64,000 nt of DNA, taken from CBDUQN01 sp965369375. GTDB taxonomy: Bacteria > Krumholzibacteriota > Krumholzibacteriia > Krumholzibacteriales > Krumholzibacteriaceae. The position numbers and the translations under genes are program-made. The stretch is from NCBI GenBank assembly GCA_965369375.1, contig CBDUQN010000005.1, positions 1 to 64,000 of the forward strand. Direction: 5' to 3'. The notes under the pieces were generated by a model. That model was not told the origin of the DNA. It ran no database searches and worked only from the letters and a program-made list of their open reading frames with translations. This document shows, one piece after another, positions 18,201-26,789 of the stretch (the stretch's first letter is position 1; each line of letters opens with the position of its first letter).

Positions 18201-18628
18201 TGCAAACAGCCACTCATTACCACGAGCCCCGCCCCATGCGCTCTGAGCAGCTCGATATCGATGCGCGGTTTGTAGTAGAATCCTTCCGTATAGGCGATGG
18301 AAGAGAGCAGTATGAGATTCTTGTACCCCTCCTCGTTCTTTACGAGCAGGGTGAGGTGATTGTAGCCGGGAGCGCCCTTGCCCCTGCTCTTATCCGTGAT
18401 CGATCCTTGCGCGAGGTAGGTTTCCATGCCGAGGATCGGTTTGATCCCAGCCTCGATAGCGGCATGGTAGAACGGAATGGCGCCGAACATATTCCCGTGA
18501 TCGGTAAGCGCCACCGCCTTCATGCCCATCTCTTTCGTTGTTTTAACGAGATCGCCGATACGTATGGCACCGTCGAGCAGGCTGAATTCCGAATGGTTGT
18601 GAAGATGTAAGAACCGTGCAGCAACCAT
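15197..18628 (-). CDS. dnaE: DNA polymerase III alpha subunit
   Basis: The ATG at 18628 has GGGAGG 9 bases upstream; a GTG at 18634 is only 3 bases from it and less likely. The 1143-residue protein has the PHP domain (LHLHNHSEFSLLDGAIRIGD), the palm with VGPGRGSAAGSLVCYALGIT and the catalytic PDIDVDF, the fingers (RRAMGKKEKAVMEKQRVLFL) and GYGFNKSHSAAYAVISMQTA. It has helix-hairpin-helix and OB-fold regions (VVLAGLVSDSRAVLDRKGNQ, VIAFSDCYQK). It is the main replicative polymerase. The PHP His residues are retained, so a metal-dependent activity may persist. Its end overlaps the next gene by 20 bases. Confidence 0.97.
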   Translation of the reverse strand: MVAARFLHLHNHSEFSLLDGAIRIGDLVKTTKEMGMKAVALTDHGNMFGAIPFYHAAIEAGIKPILGMETYLAQGSITDKSRGKGAPGYNHLTLLVKNEEGYKNLILLSSIAYTEGFYYKPRIDIELLRAHGAGLVVMSGCLQGGISKLLLDDRPDGARELARSLASIFEPGDFYLEIQNHGIPEELEVIPKLTKLSAETGFPLVATNDCHFCRREDHEAHDVLLCLQTGKDLDDQNRGLRSNPETYIKSPKEMLELFPDHRDALERTVEIADKCNFELKTTGNHLPTFSIPEAFENADAYLEHLVMENLPDRVPEVDAGVLERIRYELDVISGMHFASYFLVVWDIVHVAREMEIPVGPGRGSAAGSLVCYALGITSINPLEHGLLFERLLNPERVSMPDIDVDFCDERRQQIIEYIVNKYGKENVCQIITFGRMAARAVLRDVGRVLKVPYSEVDKLAKMIPGQPGTTLSKALKSVPEFKAKYEQDPTVKRLVALSLKLEGLARHASTHAAGIVITPSRLVEHVPLYRSSRGEITTQYEMKTLEKMGILKIDILGLKTLSQIEKTIELINEYEGESDAMDDIPLDDDKAFELLRKGCTVGVFQLESAGMRDLLKRIEPTTFGDVTAVNALYRPGPLGSDMISDFIACKHGRKKISYDDPRLEPILRDTYGVILYQEQVMRIASELGGFSLGQADILRRAMGKKEKAVMEKQRVLFLAGADERKVKKKKAEKIFDLMAYFSGYGFNKSHSAAYAVISMQTAYLKAHHPAAFMAATMTCDMGDTSRLMVLLDECRNLGIVVHPPDINTGQVEFGLFNGEVTYGLAAIKKVGAQAVRSIVEERENGPFVDLYDLCDRVDLRMINKRVIENFIQGGAMDGLPGTRAQKMATLDKILAQAQKRQNERKRGQTFLDLLGGSFQNETVQLENVPPWDESETLHRERESLGFYFSGHPLDRFRGVLGRIVNTDSLTLAKRKERATVVLAGLVSDSRAVLDRKGNQMAFVAIEDFYGSYEVIAFSDCYQKSWRKLQQDQIVLIKGKVSVKDRSDKKVIVDEVYTIDEVLCELPRKIHLTLMPDRFGERELEDLMSIVRRYPGEKEIIFHWRENGKDRYVVRSRKAGIAPGPELFGELEKVPGVEHVEISL

Positions 18629-18649
18629 ACCCACATTCCTCCCAGAGCG

Positions 18650-20875
18650 CTATTCTAGCACAAAGCCGAATTCTTCCACACTCCTATTTCCCGCGCGATC
18701 GCTGAGCTCGATCCTCAGCGTCGCGTTGCCGGCGCCGACGGTGGAGGGAACGGGTACGTAGAGCCGTTCCCTGATTTCGTCCCATTCGCAGACAACGCTC
18801 CTGCCGTTCAAAACCGCCACCGCGGAATAGGGGTCCACCCCGCATCCGGTCTCCTCGACGGGAGCGTAGAGCGCATACGGCTTGAAGAAAGCGCTTGCCT
18901 CTGGTTGCGCCTCGAATGCGACGTGACGTATGTGCGGAGGCAACCCATCCTCGAAAAAGACGTATACCCCTCCCGAGCTCACTTTCAACCGTCCCCCTTG
19001 CATCGCCGGCACGCCGACACACTCCCAGCCCTTGTTCCCCTTCCAGCGAAAGAGTCCGGCCTTCGGCCCCGGCTCACAACAGAGCCCTAGCGGCTTGAGG
19101 AGCCTGTCCGTTTGAACATCGATGGCGAATGCGGGGGATAGCGCGCGCAGGCCGGCAGGCGCCGGTCCCGCCATGGGCACCTCTTGTACGAGGCACTGCA
19201 CCGGGCTCACCCGGGACCGATTCTGAAGCACGACGCGCAAGGTATCCGCAACGAAGAAATCGCCCGTTCCAAGAGGATCGAGGGATACGATGCGGACGGC
19301 GTGCACGGCGCTGAGCGGATACCCCCTGTGATCCATTCCCGAAACGTGAAAGAGGGATATATCATTCGATATTCTCTCTGCATCGATCATTACCCGATAT
19401 CCCCGATCACCCACGGGGATCATCTGCAGCGAATCGTTTGATGCGGCGCCGAAAAGGACTACGGAAGGCACGGCGGCGAGAATGTGACTGCTTCGTATCG
19501 AAAGGTCGATCCCTCCCGGCGCCGCCGCGGGAAACACTTCGCAGAATATCTTGTCCGGTTCGGCGACACGCCTCGGATTGGCGAAGTATCTCGTTACCAC
19601 ACACCCTTCGTCATCGCTGATCGTGTACCGGTAGACGGCATGCTCGAAAGATGTCGTTTCCCCCCTCAGATGCTTCCCGAAGGGCTCGAGCTCGATTTCC
19701 CTCCAGCTCACGCCGCCGTCGATCGATTCATGCACGGTGCTGCGCACCGGTCCACCGTCGGGATCCGACGCGCTGACAACCACCTCGGAAGCGGCCGAGA
19801 GCTTTTTCATGACATCGACAACGGGATAGCTGTGGAGGAAGAAATAGAACACGGCGCGGGACCTGTTTCCCGAAGCATCCGTGGCGACGATCTCCCCCCG
19901 GTGAATCCCCGGCTCGCAGTACATCCCCCTACCTGATCGGCCGGCCGAATTGACGAATCCCGGACCCGAGCGATCCCCGATCGTGCTTTCCGGCTTCCTG
20001 AAGAGAAGCGTGTAGCGTCCGGCAAATCCGGGAGCCAGCTGATCGTATTCGAGTATGATCTCTCTCGTCTGTGTGTAATCGAAGACGCGATTGGCTCTGC
20101 GAAAAAGCAGGGAGTCATCTATATATATCTCTGTGCGTATCGGCGCCAGCTTGTAGGATCCGAAGCCCTGTTCATCCCAGAGACTGACGCCGAATCCGAA
20201 GTCACCGTCCATCTGGAGTGTATCGTCGGTGACATAGAGTTCCCTTCCCGACGCTCTGAACAGCGACGTTACGGTCGCGGGGCTTCCGTTGACGAGACTT
20301 CCCGAGGACGCCGGGATAACGGCGAGGCCTGATATAACGGGTGACGCGCGGTCGGGCACGGCGTACATCTCCTCGAGCGGATTGAACGGCCTGCCGCGCT
20401 CGTCCCGCAATTCGAAATGAAGGTGAGGAGCCGATGTTCCCGTGGCGCCGGTGTACGCAAGCGTCTCACCGACGGCAAACCGGTACGCTTCCCCGTTTAG
20501 ATTGAAATCGCACCACGATGTCTCTTTCTCGAGCCTCCGGTAATAGACGAGCGAATCGATCGAGCGTGTGAATCCGTAAAGATGAGCGTATACGGCGGTA
20601 CGTCCGTCATCGAGCTCCATGTAGAGGGCCTTTCCGTATCCCGCACAGGACACCTTTATTCTTTTTATCGCCCCGTTGCCGACGGCGAGGCACGGCAAAC
20701 CGACACGGCCGAATGTGCGAACATCGATACCCGCATGGAAATGACCCTCGCGGTATTCACCGAAAGAAGAGCTGAGACGGCGCTCCCCGTGAAGCGGCCA
20801 CAGGTAAATTTCGGCGTAGAGTTTTGAGGAGAAAAGCAGGATGATTGCCAGTGCGAGCGTCTTCGTATATCTCAT
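18650..20875 (-). CDS. Secreted M23 (LytM) endopeptidase with long C-terminal beta region
   Basis: The start at 20875 gives a signal peptide (TLALAIILLFSSKLYA). The M23 domain (residues 23-160) has all zinc ligands: HAGID (H47, D51), AHLYG (H98) and PHLHFEL (H151, H153). It would cleave peptidoglycan cross-bridges, or act as a scaffold if inactive, in the periplasm. Residues 170-741 form several Ig-like beta domains (ISGLAVIPASSGSLVNG, YRYTISDDEGCVVTRYF, LRIELSDRAGNRSVEEF), far longer than typical M23 proteins. It faces away from the PpiD-like gene across a 141-base divergent gap. An upstream in-frame ATG at 20914 lacks a signal peptide. Confidence 0.88.
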   Translation of the reverse strand: MRYTKTLALAIILLFSSKLYAEIYLWPLHGERRLSSSFGEYREGHFHAGIDVRTFGRVGLPCLAVGNGAIKRIKVSCAGYGKALYMELDDGRTAVYAHLYGFTRSIDSLVYYRRLEKETSWCDFNLNGEAYRFAVGETLAYTGATGTSAPHLHFELRDERGRPFNPLEEMYAVPDRASPVISGLAVIPASSGSLVNGSPATVTSLFRASGRELYVTDDTLQMDGDFGFGVSLWDEQGFGSYKLAPIRTEIYIDDSLLFRRANRVFDYTQTREIILEYDQLAPGFAGRYTLLFRKPESTIGDRSGPGFVNSAGRSGRGMYCEPGIHRGEIVATDASGNRSRAVFYFFLHSYPVVDVMKKLSAASEVVVSASDPDGGPVRSTVHESIDGGVSWREIELEPFGKHLRGETTSFEHAVYRYTISDDEGCVVTRYFANPRRVAEPDKIFCEVFPAAAPGGIDLSIRSSHILAAVPSVVLFGAASNDSLQMIPVGDRGYRVMIDAERISNDISLFHVSGMDHRGYPLSAVHAVRIVSLDPLGTGDFFVADTLRVVLQNRSRVSPVQCLVQEVPMAGPAPAGLRALSPAFAIDVQTDRLLKPLGLCCEPGPKAGLFRWKGNKGWECVGVPAMQGGRLKVSSGGVYVFFEDGLPPHIRHVAFEAQPEASAFFKPYALYAPVEETGCGVDPYSAVAVLNGRSVVCEWDEIRERLYVPVPSTVGAGNATLRIELSDRAGNRSVEEFGFVLE

Positions 20876-21016
20876 TTCCAGCCGAACGTACCACCCGCTG
20901 GTCGGCACTGTCAACGACTCTTAAAAGAATTGCGCCAACATCAGTAATGTGCTACTTTAAAGGGAATTTTACCGCCGGTATCTATACGGAACAAGCTGCA
21001 AAAAGGATTAGAGACT

Positions 21017-22816
21017 ATGCTGAAACAGATGAGAGAGAGAACGAAAACGATCCTGTGGATCGTCGTCATAACCTTCGTTGTGTCGATTTTCGCCGTATGG
21101 GGGATGAACCTGAACGGCCCGAAAGGAGAAAAAACGGACAGGGAAATAGTCGGTATAGTGGACGGTGTGGAGGTGCGCAGGCAGGCATATATCAACATGT
21201 ACAACGAACTGACAAACCAGTTGAAAATGCAAAAGGGTGAAGACTACGCGCCAAACCAGAACGAAATCGAGATGCTCGCCACTCAGGCCTGGGAAATGAC
21301 GGTGCAGAAAATGCTCGTCGCAACTGAAATCGAGAGACTCGCCATCACCGTCACCGACGACGAGCTCGTCACCTTCATCCGCCGGAATCCCCACCCGGCG
21401 CTGCGCCAGTATTTCGTAAACGATGCGGGTGAATTCAATTACCAGGAGTATCTCAGGGCGCTCGCGAATCCCGAGCAGGATTGGAGCCAGCTCGAGATGT
21501 GGGGGCGCACGATCATTCCGGAAATGAAACTCGAAGCGCTCCTCTCGTCGCAGATCCACACTTCCGACAACGAGATCCTCGAGCGATTCAAGAGGGAGAA
21601 CACACAGGTCAGGGCGACGTACGTGGAGATACCATTCGTCCAGAGCGAGGAAGTGTACGAGCCCACCGAAGAAGAGATCGCTTCATTCTACCGGGAACGG
21701 GAAAGCAACTTCGTTGATCCGGATAAGCGGGCCATCAAGGTGATCAGCATCGATGCCGCGCCGACCGAGCGGGACGAGCAGGAAGTGCGCGAATATATTC
21801 TCGAGATACGCGACGAAATCCGTGGCGGCAAGGATTTCGCTGAAATAGCGAAGTATTATTCAGACGATCCCGTTACTGCCGAGAACGGCGGAGATCTCGG
21901 GTTTATAAAAAAAGGAGACATGGCCCCCGAATTCTCGCAAGTCGCCTTTTCTCTCGACATTGGAACGGTGAGTGAGCCGGTCCGCACACAGTTCGGCTAC
22001 CATCTCATTCTCGTGGAGGAAAAACAAACGGAGAACGATATCGAGAAGGTCCATGCGCGGCACATACTCATGAAAGTGACTCTCGGAGACGAGAGCCAGG
22101 ACTCCCTCGGCACACTCATCAGGGGCCTCATGGACGGAATGCGAGAGGCCGGTTTCGAAAAAGCCGCTGCGGATAACGGCCTGGAGATCCTCGAGCCTCC
22201 TCCCTTTACCGATGGCTACTTCATACAGGAGATCGGGTACATGCCGAGGATTATCAATTTCGCCTTCAACCATAAAACCGGATCCGTCAGCGGACCGATC
22301 AACTCTGAAACGCACATCTATTTCGTGAAAATCACCGCGGAGATTCCGGAGAGCGTCAAGCCGCTCGGGGACGTGAGATTGATCATTATCGCCAGATTGC
22401 GAAACGAGCGGACCCAGGAAGAAACGAAGCAAATTGCGGAAACGGTTCGGCAGGAGACGCTCACGAGCGGAGATCTGGCGGCCGTCTCACTCTCGAGGCA
22501 GCTCGAGATAAAGGAAACCCCGCTCTTCAAGGAAACCGATCCCGTTGTGGGCATCGGCGCCAATACCGCATTCGCAAAGGCCTGTCATATGCTTCCCGAG
22601 GAAAAGCTGAGCCCCCCGATTCTGGGCAATGTGTCATTCTACCTGATCAAAGTCATCGAGCGTATCGAGCCCGGGATGGATGAATTCATCGAGAAACGCT
22701 CGGAGATCGCGAATCAGATCCGATCGGAAAAGGCCAACCGTTTCATGGCCAACTGGTATGATGTGCTGAGAAAGAACGCAAAGGTGGAGGATTTGCGTGA
22801 GAGTACGCTGAATTAG
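21017..22816 (+). CDS. PpiD/SurA-type periplasmic peptidyl-prolyl isomerase
   Basis: The ATG at 21017 follows AAGGATTAGAGACT. The 599-residue protein has one N-terminal membrane anchor (ILWIVVITFVVSIFAVWGMN, residues 12-31), a SurA_N-like helical region (VDGVEVRRQAYINMYNELTN), and one parvulin domain at about 235-340 (YYSDDPVTAENGGDLGFIKK, GTVSEPVRTQFGYHLILVEE). The remainder (340-599) is helical and ends KNAKVEDLRESTLN. The layout matches PpiD, an inner-membrane-anchored chaperone that helps fold outer-membrane and secreted proteins. That suits a genome rich in barrels. Its stop overlaps that of the convergent tatA. Confidence 0.9.
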   Translation: MLKQMRERTKTILWIVVITFVVSIFAVWGMNLNGPKGEKTDREIVGIVDGVEVRRQAYINMYNELTNQLKMQKGEDYAPNQNEIEMLATQAWEMTVQKMLVATEIERLAITVTDDELVTFIRRNPHPALRQYFVNDAGEFNYQEYLRALANPEQDWSQLEMWGRTIIPEMKLEALLSSQIHTSDNEILERFKRENTQVRATYVEIPFVQSEEVYEPTEEEIASFYRERESNFVDPDKRAIKVISIDAAPTERDEQEVREYILEIRDEIRGGKDFAEIAKYYSDDPVTAENGGDLGFIKKGDMAPEFSQVAFSLDIGTVSEPVRTQFGYHLILVEEKQTENDIEKVHARHILMKVTLGDESQDSLGTLIRGLMDGMREAGFEKAAADNGLEILEPPPFTDGYFIQEIGYMPRIINFAFNHKTGSVSGPINSETHIYFVKITAEIPESVKPLGDVRLIIIARLRNERTQEETKQIAETVRQETLTSGDLAAVSLSRQLEIKETPLFKETDPVVGIGANTAFAKACHMLPEEKLSPPILGNVSFYLIKVIERIEPGMDEFIEKRSEIANQIRSEKANRFMANWYDVLRKNAKVEDLRESTLN

Positions 22817-23058
22817 CCTTCCTTGTCATCACCTTCGGTGACTTCGGACGCACTCGTGTCCAATTCCTTCTTGATATCCTTCGAAGCTTTCTTGAATCTC
22901 CGGATCGACTTTCCTATTGCCTCCGCCACGTCGGGAAGCCGCCTCGGACCGAAAAATATGAGCACGAGAAAAAGAATAATCAGGAGCTCGGACCATCCGA
23001 GAGGCCCTATCAGAAGAAAGCGTGATTTGATACTTGAAAAAACCGCAGTCGCAAACAT
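22813..23058 (-). CDS. tatA: Sec-independent translocase protein TatA/TatE
   Basis: The 81-residue protein has the TatA membrane helix (GWSELLIILFLVLIFFGPRR), the FGPRRLP hinge and an amphipathic helix (VAEAIGKSIRRFKKASKDIK), then a charged tail (SEVTEGDDKEG). GGAGG 8 bases before the ATG supports this start, although it adds about 20 residues (MFATAVFSSIKSRFLLIGPL) before the usual TatA start. It forms the Tat pore for folded proteins; TatB and TatC are not in the window. Its stop overlaps the ppiD-like stop on the other strand by 3 bases. Confidence 0.92.
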   Translation of the reverse strand: MFATAVFSSIKSRFLLIGPLGWSELLIILFLVLIFFGPRRLPDVAEAIGKSIRRFKKASKDIKKELDTSASEVTEGDDKEG

Positions 23059-23073
23059 TACTGTTCCTCCAAT

Positions 23074-23343
23074 CTAGCAATACACCCGCAGCAGATAGGC
23101 GACGAGAATGATCCCCAATATGGTGACAAGATTCACTTTCAAAGAAAATCCAATGGTGAAGGTAAAGACGATCATATCGATGGTCCTCGGTTCCACTTCG
23201 AATTTGGGACCGGTTGCGAACAGCTTGTGCATCAAACTGTCTTCAGTCGTAAAAACACCTATCAATTCACCCACGACACTGCCGAATATCACGCCGAGGA
23301 AGAAGACCAACGCTACGATACCTATACTTCTCTTAACCGACAC
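23074..23343 (-). CDS. DUF4321 family small membrane protein
   Basis: The 89-residue protein has two membrane segments (SIGIVALVFFLGVIFGSVVG and VNLVTILGIILVAYLLRVYC) joined by a loop with PRTIDMIVFTFTIGFSLKVN. This layout and the 'TID...FTIGF.L..NL.(T/G)I(L)GI' segment match DUF4321, found in many bacteria. It has no known function. It lies 15 bases before tatA and 51 bases after the LytR_C gene, in the same direction. Confidence 0.8.
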   Translation of the reverse strand: MSVKRSIGIVALVFFLGVIFGSVVGELIGVFTTEDSLMHKLFATGPKFEVEPRTIDMIVFTFTIGFSLKVNLVTILGIILVAYLLRVYC

Positions 23344-23394
23344 CCTTCACCTCCTGCCATTTATGATACAGCCGAACCGGCGATATAACAACCG

Positions 23395-23823
23395 CTATCT
23401 TCCCCCGATCTTCAGTCTATCCTTGTCCTTGCCGATGATGAGTGTCGCATCTACGAGCGGGCGTGCCTGGATTTGCTGAATAATCCTGTCCACACCGAGT
23501 TGACGGGCCAGTTTCTTCATCAGTTTGTCGTTGCCTTTGCGGTCTATCAAGAGGGATTCGTCGTAATCGTACCCCTCGGCATCGCCGACGATAAGCACAT
23601 CGATTCCCATTTTCCGGAGTTCCGTCGCCGTTTTCATCGCGATCCCCGTCTCTCCGGTGCCGTTCATCACTTCAATCTGGAATGCGATCTCCCCTCTTCC
23701 CGATCCCCTCCCGATGTCAAGCCATCTGACTGCGAGCGAGAAGGCTATGACACAGAATATAACGACGGTTACCGTCACGGGTGAGAAAAAGGCACCTTTT
23801 TTCTTCTTCTTTCTCTTTGCCAA
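23395..23823 (-). CDS. LytR_C-domain membrane protein
   Basis: The TTG at 23823 is preceded by GGGAG 7 bases upstream. After a lysine-rich start (AKRKKKKKG) there is one membrane segment (VTVTVVIFCVIAFSLAV, residues 17-33) and then a LytR_C domain (IAFQIEVMNGTGETGIAMKT to IQARPLVDATLIIGKDKDRL). This domain occurs at the C-terminus of LytR-CpsA-Psr enzymes; here it stands alone on an anchor. It could bind wall or envelope polymers. It is 13 bases after the HIT gene. Confidence 0.82.
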   Translation of the reverse strand: MAKRKKKKKGAFFSPVTVTVVIFCVIAFSLAVRWLDIGRGSGRGEIAFQIEVMNGTGETGIAMKTATELRKMGIDVLIVGDAEGYDYDESLLIDRKGNDKLMKKLARQLGVDRIIQQIQARPLVDATLIIGKDKDRLKIGGR

Positions 23824-23836
23824 TCAACGGCTCCCG

Positions 23837-24313
23837 TTACCTCAAAAACGCAGCGAGTCTTCGATAGCTCTCCTCCAGTTCCTCGGATACTACCCTCGTC
23901 TCCGCAATAGCAGTCATGAAATTAGTGTCGCCTCTCCATCGCGGGCAGAGGTGAAAGTGGAGGTGATCGACGATACCTGCGCCGGCGCTTGCGCCGCGAT
24001 TGGCGCCGATATTCAATCCTTCGGGATGATACGCCTCATCGATCGCCGTTTCACAAGCGGCGATCAATCCGAGGAATTCCTCTCCCGCCTCAGGGGATAC
24101 CTCACTGAAACGCTCGATATGGCTGTTCGAAACAACCATGATATGTCCGCTCGTGTACGGAAACATATTCAGAATGACGAACCAATGAGAACCGCGCTTC
24201 AGTATGCCGACTTGCTCGTCATTTTCCTCTTTCCGTATGCTGCAAAAGAGACAGCCCTCGTCCTTCGGCAGCGTAAAGTACCTGCTCCTCCAAGGCGCAT
24301 ATATTCTATCCAT
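23837..24313 (-). CDS. HIT-family hydrolase (AP4A phosphorylase/hydrolase-like)
   Basis: The 158-residue protein starts MDRIYAPWRSRYFTLPKDEG, has CLFC (possible zinc pair), NMFPYTSGHIMVV and the catalytic HIT triad HLHFHLCPRW near residue 124. The 'APWR..Y' start is shared with bacterial AP4A phosphorylase-like HIT proteins. It probably removes diadenosine polyphosphates or nucleotidyl adducts. It begins inside the last 8 bases of the upstream uridylyltransferase gene, so expression is coupled. Confidence 0.9.
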   Translation of the reverse strand: MDRIYAPWRSRYFTLPKDEGCLFCSIRKEENDEQVGILKRGSHWFVILNMFPYTSGHIMVVSNSHIERFSEVSPEAGEEFLGLIAACETAIDEAYHPEGLNIGANRGASAGAGIVDHLHFHLCPRWRGDTNFMTAIAETRVVSEELEESYRRLAAFLR

Positions 24314-25052
24314 TATCCGTCATCAACCTCTCTGCCGCTTTCAACTGATCCCGGTCATTGATTCCGAGAACCTCCTCACGCTGATCGCAGCGATATGCCG
24401 CTACGCGCTTCGATTGCTTCTTTAGAATCTCCATGACATCGGTGATATAATACTCGCCCTGCACATTTCTTCGGTCGACCTTTTTCAGGGCGGCGAAGAA
24501 ATCCCGACTCTCGAAACAAAAGATGCCGCTGTTGATCTCACAAATCTCTCGCTCCGAGTCCGTCGAATCTTTCTGCTCGACAATTCGAAGCAGCGTGCCG
24601 TCACTATCACGAATGATCCGTCCGTATCCGGTCGAGTCATCGAGTTCGGCGGTCAGGACGGTAGCGATGCAGCGTTGCTCCCGGTGAAACCCCAAGAAAC
24701 GCGAAAGGGTTTCCGCCCTGAGAAGCGGCGTATCGCCGTTGAGCACCACGATCGTCCCGGCATAGTCCTCGAGGAGCGGTTCGGCCATATCGGCCGCATG
24801 ACCCGTACCGAGCTGCTCGGGCTGAAGAGCGAACTCCACGGAGTCGTTCTCGAGCTCTTTCTTCACCGCCTCGGCCTGATGCCCCACGATAACAACGATC
24901 CTCGACGGCCCGACTTCGCGAACAGCATCAACAACATAATGGATCATCGCCCTACCGTGAATCGTGTGAAGCACCTTTGCAAGGTTGGATTTCATTCTCG
25001 TTCCCTCCCCTGCGGCGAGTATCATTGCGATAAATTCCAAATCAGAATTCAT
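24306..25052 (-). CDS. Stand-alone GlmU-type uridylyltransferase domain
   Basis: The 248-residue protein has the nucleotidyltransferase signature (ILAAGEGTRMKSNLAKVLHT), HYVVDAVREVGPSRIVVIVG, FALQPEQLGTGHAAD, VLNGDTPLL, and EINSGIFCFE. It ends after VLGINDRDQLKAAERLM, exactly where full GlmU enters its left-handed beta-helix. The acetyltransferase half is absent, and the next gene starts in another frame, so this is not a recent frameshift. It should make UDP-GlcNAc (or a related UDP-sugar) from GlcNAc-1-phosphate; the acetylation step would need another enzyme. It overlaps panC by 11 bases. Confidence 0.88.
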   Translation of the reverse strand: MNSDLEFIAMILAAGEGTRMKSNLAKVLHTIHGRAMIHYVVDAVREVGPSRIVVIVGHQAEAVKKELENDSVEFALQPEQLGTGHAADMAEPLLEDYAGTIVVLNGDTPLLRAETLSRFLGFHREQRCIATVLTAELDDSTGYGRIIRDSDGTLLRIVEQKDSTDSEREICEINSGIFCFESRDFFAALKKVDRRNVQGEYYITDVMEILKKQSKRVAAYRCDQREEVLGINDRDQLKAAERLMTDNG

Positions 25053-25944
25053 ATCTGCTCCATTGGGGAAACTCCAGGAGAATCTCTTCCGCGCTGTTAT
25101 CTGAAACGGCGAGTGCGATGTTATCTATCAACCGCGTGCCGCCGACCCGCCCGGCAACAGCGATCAGCAGCGTTCCGGTCGCGGTTTCCACCGGCCGCAG
25201 GCTTTCTCCGTCGACCACCTCCGCGTAATCGACATCTACGCCTGCGTCGATCATCATATCGCGCATGAGGTTTCGAAGCACACCCACGTCACGCTCGCCT
25301 TCGCTGATCTTCCCGTGCACCGACACAAGAGCGCTGGAGAGCGCCGTCGCGCTCTTTCTATGCTCGGCGGTCAGGTACCGGTTGCGCGAACTCAAAGCGA
25401 GGCCGTCGGGTTCCCTTACCGTCGGTCCGAGAACGATTGCTACGGGAAAATCGAGATCCGCCGTCATTCTCTGAATGATAACCGCCTGTTGCGCGTCCTT
25501 CTGTCCGAAGAATGCTTTGTCGGGCTGAACCATGTTGAACAGTTTGGCAACGATCAAGGCAACCCCGTGAAAATGTCCGGGCCTCGATGCCCCGCAGAGA
25601 GCGTCAGAGAGCTCTTCGATCTGAATCCTCGTGCGATCCCCCGGGGAGTAGATGTCCGCGGCGGCGGGCACGAAAAGCAGATCGCACCCGAGTTTCTCAA
25701 GGATCTCCCGATCGCCATCCTCGTCGCACGGATACCGCACGAGATCTTCTCGTGGCCCGAACTGCTTGGGATTGATGAAGATCGATACAATCACGAAATC
25801 GGTTTGTTGACGGGCGAGGCGAACAAGACTCGTGTGACCTTCATGGAGGGCCCCCATCGTCGGCACGAAACCGATGCATTTTCCGCCGCGTTTCACATCA
25901 CGCACAACACCGATAACCTCGGCGGGTTTCGTTACCGTTATCAC
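25042..25944 (-). CDS. panC: Pantoate-beta-alanine ligase
   Basis: The 300-residue protein has PTMGALHEGHTSLVRLARQQ (the HxGH ATP site), NPKQFGPREDLVRYP, FFGQKDAQQAVIIQRMTADL and REPDGLALSSRNRYL, all typical of PanC. It condenses pantoate with beta-alanine to pantothenate. The GTG start is 3 bases after the panB stop. panB and panC are adjacent as in many genomes, but panD is not nearby. Expression is likely from a common transcript with panB and the deoxynucleoside kinase. Confidence 0.96.
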   Translation of the reverse strand: MITVTKPAEVIGVVRDVKRGGKCIGFVPTMGALHEGHTSLVRLARQQTDFVIVSIFINPKQFGPREDLVRYPCDEDGDREILEKLGCDLLFVPAAADIYSPGDRTRIQIEELSDALCGASRPGHFHGVALIVAKLFNMVQPDKAFFGQKDAQQAVIIQRMTADLDFPVAIVLGPTVREPDGLALSSRNRYLTAEHRKSATALSSALVSVHGKISEGERDVGVLRNLMRDMMIDAGVDVDYAEVVDGESLRPVETATGTLLIAVAGRVGGTRLIDNIALAVSDNSAEEILLEFPQWSRYEF

Positions 25945-25947
25945 CGC

Positions 25948-26787
25948 TCACGCTTTCTTGGAATTGTCCTTGTCCCCGTTGGACGCCGAATAGCTGTGCT
26001 CCATATCAGGAAAGCGGCCGTCTTTTACCTCTTCTATGAACGATGTAACGGCGTCCTTCATTCTCTGCCCTATCTCATCATACTTCTTTACGAACTTCGG
26101 TAGCGGAGCATCGTGTATCCCGAGCATATCGTTGACGACGAGCACCTGGCCGTCACAGTGCGGCCCGGCGCCAATGCCGATAGTGGGTATGGTGAGAGCC
26201 TCCGAGATCCTCTGTGCCAGCTGCCATGGAATGCATTCCAGCACGATCGCGAAGCAACCGGCCCGCTCGAGGCTCAGAGCGTCTCTGTAGAGCCGATTCG
26301 CCGAATCCTCGTCCCTGCCCTGCACCTTGTATCCGCCGAACTGATACAGCGATTGGGGGGTGAGTCCGAGGTGGCCGATAACCGGGATCGAGGCCTCCTG
26401 AATCGCTTCGACGACGGGGACGTATCGCTCTCCGCCCTCGAGCTTGACGCTCTCTGCGCCACCCTCCTTGACGAGACGCCCCGCATTTCGCACCGCATCC
26501 TCGATACTCGCCTGGTAAGACATGAAGGGAAGGTCACCGGCAACCATCGCTCTCGGCTTGGCCCTCGTCACCGCCTTCAAATGATGGATCATCTCGTCGA
26601 CGGTCACGGGCAGGGTGTTTTCGTAGCCGAGCACCACCATTCCGAGAGAATCCCCGACGAGAATGAAATCCACGCCGGCAGCATCGAGTATCTTCGTTGA
26701 GAGAAAATCGTACGAGGTGATAGCGGCTATCTTCTCCCCCTTTTTCTTCATTTCGATCAGGGTGCTCTTGGTTACTTTCTTCTTCAT
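25948..26787 (-). CDS. panB: 3-methyl-2-oxobutanoate hydroxymethyltransferase
   Basis: The 279-residue protein has AITSYDFLSTKILDAAGVDF, VGDSLGMVVLGYENTLPVTV, MIHHLKAVTRAKPRAMVAGD, VKLEGGERYV, IPVIGHLGLTPQSLYQFGGY and IPTIGIGAGPHCDGQVLVVN. These include the Mg2+ and alpha-ketoisovalerate sites. PanB adds a hydroxymethyl group from methylene-tetrahydrofolate to give ketopantoate. Folate genes folK and folB lie just upstream. Gap to the kinase gene is 2 bases. Confidence 0.97.
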   Translation of the reverse strand: MKKKVTKSTLIEMKKKGEKIAAITSYDFLSTKILDAAGVDFILVGDSLGMVVLGYENTLPVTVDEMIHHLKAVTRAKPRAMVAGDLPFMSYQASIEDAVRNAGRLVKEGGAESVKLEGGERYVPVVEAIQEASIPVIGHLGLTPQSLYQFGGYKVQGRDEDSANRLYRDALSLERAGCFAIVLECIPWQLAQRISEALTIPTIGIGAGPHCDGQVLVVNDMLGIHDAPLPKFVKKYDEIGQRMKDAVTSFIEEVKDGRFPDMEHSYSASNGDKDNSKKA

Positions 26788-26789
26788 TG

